DNA of 64,000 bases from Achatina immaculata (taxonomy: Eukaryota > Mollusca > Gastropoda > Stylommatophora > Achatinidae), in contig CM019714.1 in assembly GCA_009760885.1 (NCBI GenBank), positions 1,486,933-1,550,932 of the forward strand. Reading direction: 5' to 3'. The first letter of the stretch is position 1. Each line of letters starts with the position of its first letter. Below, one piece after another: positions 56,226-64,000 of the stretch. The notes below the pieces were generated by a model, which ran no database searches, was not told the origin of the DNA, and saw only the letters and a list, made by a program, of their open reading frames with translations. The position numbers and the translations under genes were made by a program.

Positions 56226-56922
56226 TGCTCAGATGATTCTTTCTCACATTCTTCGGCGCCCGATTGTGCTCTGGACAGAAAATCTGCTAGATTCACTTCG
56301 CCAGGTGTGTATTCAACCTCCTGATAATATGCAAAAATTTGGTGTGACCAGTTCTGCACTTTTCTATTCATGTGGTCAGATTTTAACACGTTCTCTAGAC
56401 CTGTGCTGTCGATGCGAATTATGAGTTTGGACTTGTACATATAATTATGTAGTTTCTGTAGAGCATACACGATCGCAAAACACTCTTTCTCATTTATGTG
56501 CCAGTTTCTTTGTGGCTTGCTGAGAGAGTATGATAGAAAATAAACCGGTCGCAGAGTTGGTTGTGTTTTCTCTTCTAGTTGTATACTGTCATCAGCTGGT
56601 TGTGCCAGCACTGCGCTCGCTGATATATCACTTGTATCTGTGTACAGAATTATTGGTTTGGTTACATCAGGAAAAGCGGCATCGTAAGGTAACACGGCTC
56701 ATTTTTAAGCCTTTGAAATGCTCTCTGACATGACCCAGTACAGTGCAGCCTCTTATTTATTCCTGTCAACCCATAAAGCAGTTCGATAATGTCAGAAAAA
56801 TGTGAACAAACCTCCGATAGTAAGAGTCCATGCCTATAAAACTGCGCACTTGTTTTATGTTCTTTTGTGGTTCGATTTCTTTGATAACCTGCACCTTTCT
56901 TTTGTTTGATGTGACGCCTTCT
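56226..56922 (-). mobile_element. Ty3/gypsy-type retrotransposon fragment (RT end and RNase H)
   Basis: Minus strand from the gap: an RT connection segment (NIKQVRSFIGMDSYYRRFVH) and, after a frameshift near 56700, an RNase H domain with ILYTDTSDISASAVLAQP, the WHINEKECFAIVYALQKLHN block and VNLADFLSRAQSG. Typical of LTR retrotransposon pol; LTRs, protease and integrase are absent. Truncated on the right by the gap and on the left by the duplication boundary. Confidence 0.9.
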
Positions 56923-57022
56923 NNNNNNNNNNNNNNNNNNNNNNNNNNNNNNNNNNNNNNNNNNNNNNNNNNNNNNNNNNNNNNNNNNNNNNNNNNNNNN
57001 NNNNNNNNNNNNNNNNNNNNNN
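56923..57022. other. Assembly gap (100 N)
   Basis: Exactly 100 N. It separates Ty3/gypsy sequence from Tc1-like sequence; adjacency of the two is not demonstrated. Confidence 0.98.
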
Positions 57023-57729
57023 TTGTTACGCCTTGTCCATTAGCATCCAGAAAAGACATTACGTGGCGTTTAATGATTTCGTCCCTATATCGTAAACCTG
57101 TACGGTTGCCATTGAGGAAGACTAGGTTTGTTCGGCCAGCATAGGAAATTCCTCCCACAACCATTACACTGCCTCCTCTCCTCATATCCACCTTTACCAC
57201 ACAGTTATTCGCAAAGCGTTCTCCTCTTCGCCTGTACACAAAATCACGCCCATCATGGCCTTGCAGACAGAATCTGGACTCATCATTGAATAAGATCCGT
57301 CTCCATTGATGATAGGGCCATGCCACGTGGTGCCTGGCCCAGGTCAAGCGGGTTTGTCTGTGGCGAACTGTCAGTACTGGTCTAACTGCAGGCCTATGAG
57401 TTAAGAGATTTACCTCTCTGAGTCTGTTCCGCACTGTCCTGCCCGACACACGTCTTAAACCTGGAATGTTGCTGGCAGTCCATTTTGTCTGGAGAAACCT
57501 GTTACGAAGGTGCATGAGGTCGATGTAGCGGTCTTGTGCAAGGGTGGTAACTTGTGGTCTACCGCTTCTATGGTGGTTATCAACAGAACCATTTTGGTTA
57601 AAACGACTTTGAAGACGTGATATTGTTTCTATGAACATTAAAATGTTGAGATACCACTGCTACTGTTGATCCAGCAATTAACATCCCAACAGCTATTTGT
57701 TGCAGCTGATGTTCGTTCAATTTTGGCAT
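57023..57729 (-). pseudogene. Tc1/mariner (IS630 superfamily) transposase, partial
   Basis: ATG at 57729, HTH region HQLQQIAVGM and VAVVSQHFNVHRN, then a 2-bp deletion relative to copy 1 near 57622. After it the frame is open to the gap: SGRPQVTTLAQDRYIDLMHL, SGRTVRNRLREVN, RRILFNDESRFCLQGHDGRD (catalytic Asp and DES kept), GGISYAGRTNLVFLNGN. Better preserved than copy 1. Confidence 0.92.
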
Positions 57730-57917
57730 GATGAAAAAAGATGTTTTTATGTTGAAATTTCACTACTACTTTCTTCACCGATTACGTGAAGAGATCTCTG
57801 AGAACAGAATTACACACTTACCCTCATTTTATCCGTGGTCAGTAACCAATCATGGATCACTGCACGTGATTTCACTGGAGCTGTGGTTATCTCCCCATGA
57901 ATAGCGCGATCAACTTC

Positions 57918-58437
57918 GTGCAGCACGGGGAAGTGGACAACACTCAGACAAAACTTTGTGCAGCACGGGGAAGTGGACAACACTCAGACAAAACTTCGTG
58001 CAGCACGGGGAAGTAGACAACACTCAGACAAAACTTCGTGCAGCACGGGGAAATGGACAACACTCAGACAAAACTTCGTGCAGCACGGGGAAATGGACAA
58101 CACTCAGACAAAACTTCGTGCAGCACGGGGAAGTGGACAACACTCAGACAAAACTTCGTGCAGCACGGGGAAGTGGACAGCACTCAGACAAAACTTTGTG
58201 CAGCACGGGGAAGTAGACAACACTCAGACAAAACTTCGTGCAGCACGGGGAAGTGTACAACACTCAGACAAAACTTTGTGCAGCACGGGGAAGTAGACAA
58301 CACTCAGACAAAACTTTGTGCAGCACGGGGAAGTAGACAACACTCAGACAAAACTTCGTGCAGCACAGGGAAGTAGACAACACTCAGACAAAACTTCGTG
58401 CAGCACGGGGAAGTGGACAGCACTCAGACAAAACTTT
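57918..58437. repeat. 40-bp minisatellite inside the Tc1-like element, 13 units
   Basis: GTGCAGCACGGGGAAGTGGA and CAACACTCAGACAAAACTTC, exactly 13 units without indels (520 bp). Copy 1 has this segment once at about 50291-50330. Overlapping plus-strand frames are shifted copies of the same repeat. Confidence 0.97.
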
Positions 58438-58517
58438 GTGCCAAATTTGATTTAACTTCACTCATGACAACGTGACTGGTGCACTTGACACCCCTGCACA
58501 CGTACTTTTTTCCGTGA

Positions 58518-58553
<36 letters not shown>
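58518..58553. repeat. (TA)n microsatellite
   Basis: About 18 TA units abutting the Tc1-like right terminus. Confidence 0.95.
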
Positions 58554-58556
<3 letters not shown>

Positions 58557-60689
58557 AAGATCAATGGTTTCTTTATAAAACTCTACAATTTTCTTAATGT
58601 TTATATATTGTCTTCTGTCTGTGTGTGTGTGTTTGTGTGTGCGCAAGCGTCAATGGATGTAACTTGAGTGAGCTCAGTTTGAGTATCTCAAAGTAATCAG
58701 AGAGGATAAAAGTGATGGTTAACTACCAAAGTTTGGTGCTGTGTATATACTCAGATTGTTCCATTTCCTGAATTATGTTATAACTGCATCATGCAATCCG
58801 CAACTTGAGTTACAATTACTATGCAAGAAACCATCTACTGTGGAAAGCGAAACAACTACACAACTCCCTAGATCATCAGAGGAAGTATGCCCTGTTCCTC
58901 AGACAGATGTTTCGGTCCTTTTATCACAAGGCATTCACTGGGGCCCCTCTAGGTCATGACTCCCAGAAATCTGTGAGCTAAATCATTTTGTTTCCGTTCG
59001 TGGACTTGAGCAACCATTTATCGTGTGACATAAAACTTTGAAACTCATTTAAGCTGTTCTGTCAGACAAACTGTTGCTAGATGTGACAGATATCACCAGC
59101 ACTTCTATTTTATCCTCTCATTTCTGTAATGGATTAACGCATAAAAAATTTAAAACTCTAAATATAAGTATTTAAAAAAGGCAAGTTTTCCATTTGATCT
59201 GACCATATAGGTTTAGATAACGTCAACAACACTATTATACAGATTAAATACTTGCAATCCGTCATAAAGATTGGAAAAAGATAATATGAATATTGCTGAA
59301 TATTTAAAAAGGCATATCTAAATGTGAACGTGAATGAACTGTGACGAAATGGAAGTATATCTGTAATAAAACCTGATATCAAACTGCTAATCTTTCGGTT
59401 ATGAAAAAAATATATGTAACCCTTCAAAAAGTCCTCTAAACTTTATACTTGCCGACACATTGAAACTGCTCATTCTCACAGCCTTGCACTGCTAGAGCGG
59501 TCTGACCTGACAACAAGGAAATCTCGTTAATAATGAACATTATAATATACCTGAACGTACAATATTAGAGGGATCAAATGATAAGCTATTTCAGATAAAT
59601 CTAGAACAATGAATCCCTATTTTTTAAGGCAGTGGTTTCCTTTGCCTTTCAGACGACATCCCCAGCGCACCAACAAACAATTCCCCCTTCACCTTTTTTT
59701 ATGCCCCCCCCCACAACTATATTTTCTCTTTTATCAATTCTTGCATCTTCCCATCGTTCAATTTAGACACACTGACCTATTTCATCAATTTCATTTCTTC
59801 CACATTTTTCCACGTCTTCGATCTATTATTTCTATTCTATTTATTCCACTTCTTCCATCTATTCCATTTCTTCATCTGTTTCATCTACGTCTTCAGTCTA
59901 TTCCATCTAACACAAAACCCACTACAACAGTTTTGGAAAACGGTGAGAATAAATAGACAAACTAAGACAGGCGAGTTCCAGCTCATGTACATCACTAACA
60001 ACAAATTCTATCATCTAAAAACAGGCAACATCTACCAGCGTATGCGAGTATTAACATTAACAAGTCGTAAATCTGACATTTCTGAAGACGACGAGAAAAA
60101 GAGTGCGAGTGTTCTTACTTGAACATAACGTTCATGTCCTACTCAGATTTGTGATTCTCCCCCCGCCCCCTTTCCTACACCACATATTTGAAAATAAACA
60201 TTGCTCTTGTTCCCTGTATAAAGATAAAAGTAACATGGATAGTTCTGTAATTTTCTTCTCGACCTATGTCTCCAGCTACTTCTATCTGTAAGCAATTCTA
60301 TGAGAACTGCACTTTCTTAAAAACAGTGTAAGAGGTGACAACCCGTTCACCACATCTAAGTGTAAGATCACACCTGAAACCTACAGGTAAACAAATCAAT
60401 CAACTTTGGCCATTATCCAGCTCTGTGTACCGTCCTGACGTGAGGATTTCATTTCTTTACTGAACGCTTTGTGTGAATTTAGATACTACCGGTTACCACA
60501 CACAATAATAAATGTATATACAAAGATGATACTTCAAGGGACGCAACCATTAAAATACTGTATGCCAGTAAATCAAATCGAAGGATTAAATATGATTTTT
60601 TTTTAAAATATGTTTTTTATTCTATTCCAGTTTCTAATGCCAGATTATCGATCAGACAATAAAAATAAAATATAAAAACGAGTTTATAT
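58554..60689. other. No recognisable gene
   Basis: About 2.1 kb of AT-rich unique DNA. Frames at 58741-58959 and 59609-59956 have no recognisable features; an isolated CAGTGGTTTCC at about 59631 resembles a hAT end without a partner. Confidence 0.45.
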
Positions 60690-61303
60690 TCCTCATCCTT
60701 GTATACCTTGGCAGCAGAGTAGTAGAAAATGGAGACAGCACAGAGGATATCAACAGCAGACTTACTAGAGCAAACCAGGCTTTTGCAGTGCTGCAGACTA
60801 TATGGAAATAAAAAAAAACTAAGCATAAATATGAAAATCAGGATATTTAAGAGTAATGTTCTAAGTGTACTACTCTATGGAAGTGAATGCTGGAAAATCA
60901 CCAAAACCATAGAAAACAAGTTGAATTCTTTCCAGACTAAATGTTTAAGAATTAGAAAAATATTTTGGCTAAACACCATAAGAAATAACATCTTGTTGGC
61001 AGAAATGCAGATGAAGCCACTGACAACAATTATTGAGGAAAGAGGCTGGCAATGGTTGGGACATGTGCTCCGAATGACTGACAACTCAATACCAAAAATA
61101 GCACTAAGATGGACACCACAGGGGAACAGAAGTAAGGGTAGACCAAAAGAGACATGGAGAAGAACAACAGAAAGGATGTTGTGCAATAGAGGGCTCACCT
61201 GGGCAAGAGCAGAAAAAAAGGCAAAGGACAGGCATTTGTGGAAAACTCTTGCGGAAGCCCCATGTGCCCTGGGCACTTAAGGTTCAGAGAGAGAGAGACA
61301 TTC
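60690..61303 (+). mobile_element. LINE family D, 3' fragment with (GA)n tail
   Basis: YLGSRVVENGDSTEDINSRL and NQAFAVLQTIW, then after a frame change in an A run MKIRIFKSNVLSVLLYGSEC, WKITKTIENKLNSFQTKCLR, RGWQWLGHVLRMTDNSIPKI, GNRSKGRPKETWRRTTERML and a stop in GGGCACTTAAGGTTCAGAGA, then GA repeats to 61300. A frame of 183 codons makes it fairly well preserved. Confidence 0.88.
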
Positions 61304-61318
61304 CTCATCCACTCATAG

Positions 61319-61830
61319 TTAAAGATGATCAAGTGAGTAGCGTGTGGCGCTATGCGACTCACATCGACCAGATAATTGGCCAGGTCGTGTCTACTCTAAC
61401 CACCGTTATCTTACTCACATGTCTCAAAAGGTCGACAAAATTTAAGCAAGAAGCTTTGTCTTGTCATAAAAGAGATGATCATAAAATAAAACTACATCCA
61501 GTTCAGAAAACAAAATCTACAATGAATGAATCGATTAAAAAAAGGAAAACACTGAAGTCCAGATACACTAAACTAGCTAAGGTTTTCCTGTGGTTAAACA
61601 TCAAGTATTTCATCTGTAACTTACCGTCTGTATTTGTGAATTTCGCAACCGCTCTAGAGCCCGAATTGGAGTTCAAGAAGAAATATGAGCAGCTGTATGA
61701 TCTTTTGTATATGATTTCATTCTTAGTAACTCTTGCTAGTATAAACATTAACACAGTTATATATTACTGTGCTAACAGAACATACAGAGGCATATTTTTG
61801 TCCTTATTTGTTGTTAGGTCTGGACATTGA
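61319..61830 (+). CDS. Probable rhodopsin-like GPCR, C-terminal exon or remnant
   Basis: About 170 codons. A hydrophobic segment (IIGQVVSTLTTVILLTCL), a long basic loop (about 50 residues, many Lys), a second (LAKVFLWLNIKYFICNLPSV) and a third (LLYMISFLVTLASININTVI followed by YYCANRTYRGIFLSLF) match TM5, intracellular loop 3, TM6 and TM7 of class A receptors. The NPxxY position reads NINTVIYY and a Phe-rich helix-8-like end follows. TM1-TM4 are absent, so this would be a last exon; AG at 61317-61318 is a possible acceptor. It sits between LINE D and LINE A fragments. The frame extends upstream into the LINE tail only by chance. It may be a pseudogene. Confidence 0.5.
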
Positions 61831-61864
61831 AAACTGGAGAAAATATTCGTAAATAGCACATATG

Positions 61865-62765
61865 AAGATAAAGGAGCCCGTCAGGGGAGAATACTGTAGC
61901 CTTTCTTATTTAATTTGTAAAATGAAAATATAATGAGGAATGTTAGAGAAGATGTAGACAAAGAATATTACGACGCCATAACAATTGGAGGTTATGAAAT
62001 ACTAGAGATTAGATATGCTGATGACACAGTATTACTGTCCACAACACAAAAAGGAATGGAAAAACTAATTATGTCAGTCCGTAAGAACAGTGAAGAGCAA
62101 ACATCTATCTTAATGCGAAGAAAACTAAATTGATGACAACTGACAAAACAAACAAGGCAACCGAAATATGCATCAATGAGGAAAAGTTGGAAGAAGTGGA
62201 GAGTTTTGAATATCTTGGATCACTGTTAACTAATAATGGAGATACAATGAAGGAAAATAAAGGTAAAACAACTAAAGAATCTGTGGAGAGGAACAGACAT
62301 AGCTGCAAAAATAAGGTTTTTAAGGGCATGCATCTTTCCCATTGCAACATATGGCTGTGAAACCTGGACACTTAACAAAACAACTGAGAAACACATAAAT
62401 GCCTTTGAATGTAAATGCTACAAAAGAGTTCTACAAATATTGTGGACATAAAAAAAGAACAAATATATTCATACTACAAGAACTTAATATTGAAGAAAGA
62501 TGGCTAGTAAAGAGGATTAAAGAGAGAAAACTTTAAAATTTTGGACACATTAAACGTCATGATAATTTAGAGAAGGCTGTCTTGGAAGGATACATAATGG
62601 GAAAAAGAAAGAGAGGAAGACCAAGGCGAAGATGTCTGAAAGACATCACTGATAATCTACAAATGAATGCATCAGCAGCAAAGCATATTGGTTACAACCG
62701 AGAGGCCCACAAGAGAGCTGTTAGGGAGAAAAAGTTCCGCAAGGGACATGCAAATGACTGACTGA
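61865..62765 (+). mobile_element. LINE family A, longest copy in the window
   Basis: From the RT block equivalent to RQG-LSP-LFN (broken), then NIMRNVREDVDKEYYDAITI and EIRYADDTVLLSTTQKGMEK with the intact YADD catalytic box (about 62005), EEVESFEYLGSLLTNNGDTM, ACETWTLNK-type, GHIKRHDN and the KRKRGRPRRR block, ending GCAAATGACTGACTGACTGA. Frameshifts at several places; inactive. Confidence 0.9.
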
Positions 62766-63346
62766 CTGAAGATAAATAGCGCAGTCTGAATATACAGTGA
62801 GTGATACTAGATTTAATGCAAGCAGTATGCTAACTACACATATAACAAGCATATTCGTCACCGACAGAAAATGATCAAAGTTGATTTATGCAGATTTATT
62901 TGGTTACACTGACTAATACAGGAGTTTTTTTTTTCACACACACTTCGTCTTTTAATCAGATTTCAGAAGGTAGTGAACGTTACAGGAACTGGAAAACTCG
63001 AGTCAATATGAAAATAGTACCAAGCAAAATGTTTCTCTATAACCTGTCTTCTTCTCTTACTTGAGCACAGGATTTGAATTATCACAGAGCGCATAGAATA
63101 TCTTTCACACGTCTTTTCAAGTGTTGGAAATGAGAACACTTCCTCACTGAACCATGTTTACTTACTTAATCATACTTTTTGTTTAATTAAAAAAAGGAAC
63201 TTTTCTGCATTAAAAAAACTGGCTCATGATGTCTCCCATTTACTGTTATCGAAATCAAAGTGAAAAATATAAAATTAATTGCATCTCTAAGTTTGCCCGT
63301 ATATGCTTTCTACATGACTGTATGCCATCATTTATCGGTGTGTTAA
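62766..63346. other. No gene seen
   Basis: AT-rich unique DNA. Confidence 0.45.
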
Positions 63347-63612
63347 TAAACACAGTCCTTGGTGGTATTATTGTACAAGTTAAGCTCACACAGTCCTTGG
63401 TGTTATTATTGTACAAATTAAGCTCACACAGTCCTTGGTGTTATTATTGTACAAGTTAAGCTCACACAGTCCTTGGTGTTATTATTGTACAAGTTAAGCT
63501 CACACAGTCCTTGGTGTTATTATTGTACAAGTTAAGCTCACACAGTCCTTGGTGTTATTATTGTACAAGTTAAGCTCACACAGTCCTTGGTGTTATTATT
63601 GTACATGTTAAT
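63347..63612. repeat. 38-bp minisatellite, 7 units
   Basis: CACACAGTCCTTGGTGTTAT, TATTGTACAAGTTAAGCT, almost identical units. Confidence 0.96.
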
Positions 63613-64000
63613 CACCATCCACAGCGACGTTTCTTTACCAGGTCAGTCTAGGACATGGATTTGACAAAAACTAAATCAATTTCTTTTGACAAGAAATAAA
63701 TAATCATAGACAACATTCATGATTCTTCGTCATGTCTACTTGGACAATGGTGAACTGAGTCGATCTTTGTGTTTCCTGTTTCAGCTTGTCGCCTTGACAA
63801 CGGAGTTCTCGCCGAGAATGACGCTGATTAGTTTCCGTTTGGACTGCTGCAGTTACTAAAATGGCGTCATCACTGGTTAGATCATCATCAAGAACTAATA
63901 CGAGTGACCATCGATGACCAGTCTGTGCGATATTTACAGGCATAGATCTTGTAGCGATTGTTAGAGCGTTCCGAGATACTAGTCAGTCTCAAAATCAAAC
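63613..64000. other. No recognisable gene
   Basis: A minus-strand frame of 79 codons (63943-63704) shows no motif I recognise. Confidence 0.35.

Larger units (their letters stand above)
57023..58525 (-). mobile_element. Tc1/mariner-like element, copy 2, truncated by the gap
   Basis: Same family as 48898-50418. The right terminus is GCACACGTACTTTTTTCCGT near 58493-58512, immediately followed by (TA)n, consistent with TA-target insertion. The left third is lost in the gap. Its 5' region carries the 13-unit 40-bp array. Confidence 0.88.

Noticed and set aside
56766..57638. A 290-codon frame joining transposase and gypsy RT
   Set aside because: It crosses 100 N; the join of Tc1-like and Ty3/gypsy coding is an artefact of reading through the gap.
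59631..59650. CAGTGGTTTCC resembling a hAT terminus
   Set aside because: No inverted partner, target duplication or transposase nearby.
63704..63943. A 79-codon minus-strand frame near the window end
   Set aside because: No motif, no repeat relation and no splice or signal features to support it.

Overview
This is eukaryotic, animal-type genomic DNA, not a bacterial or phage region. Every recognisable protein-coding stretch is either transposon-derived or a piece of an intron-containing animal gene. Two assembly gaps of exactly 100 N lie at 41383-41482 and 56923-57022. The combination of a GIMAP/AIG1-type GTPase gene with a coiled coil, many non-LTR retrotransposon families, tRNA-headed SINEs, hAT and Tc1-like DNA transposons and a very high minisatellite load suggests a lophotrochozoan, most likely a gastropod mollusc. 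That assignment is inference.

Layout. 0-7.3 kb: microsatellites and long minisatellites, including one (6617-7270) that grew inside a SINE. 8.1-12.4 kb: LINE and SINE fragments and higher-order tandem arrays. 12.5-15.8 kb: a dead hAT (BED-finger, ZBED/SCAND3-like) transposase gene on the minus strand, split by a SINE and two LINE insertions with visible target-site duplications. 16-24 kb: CATC, GAT and GAA arrays plus fragments of LINEs and of an unnamed repeat family (R3). 24.85-28.98 kb: a head-to-tail duplication of about 2.07 kb. 29.1-30.8 kb: a 47-bp minisatellite. 35.3-38.6 kb: a LINE reverse-transcriptase fragment joined to a palindrome of about 2.4 kb. 39.6-41.1 kb: an R3 copy and a LINE interrupted by another LINE. 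41.5-45.85 kb: the one convincing host gene, two phase-compatible exons of a tandem-AIG1 GTPase with an intron of about 2.9 kb. 46-48.2 kb: LINE in LINE. 48.9-50.4 kb and 57.0-58.5 kb: two copies of a Tc1/mariner-like element. 51.5-56.2 kb: a second segmental duplication ending at a Ty3/gypsy fragment. 60.7-62.8 kb: two LINE fragments flanking a probable rhodopsin-like GPCR terminal exon. 63.3-63.6 kb: a 38-bp array.

How it works together. Almost all the coding content is defective retrotransposon C-termini. Each LINE family stops and then runs into its own short microsatellite, so LINE insertions seed microsatellites. Independently, two minisatellites can be traced base by base to the inside of a SINE and of a Tc1 element, where a single-copy ancestor is also present in this window. 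The most original signal is therefore repeat birth from transposons, visible with its precursors; the most gene-like signal is the GIMAP-type gene.

LINE families are labelled A-H and SINE families S1 and S2 here for convenience only; these are not database names.
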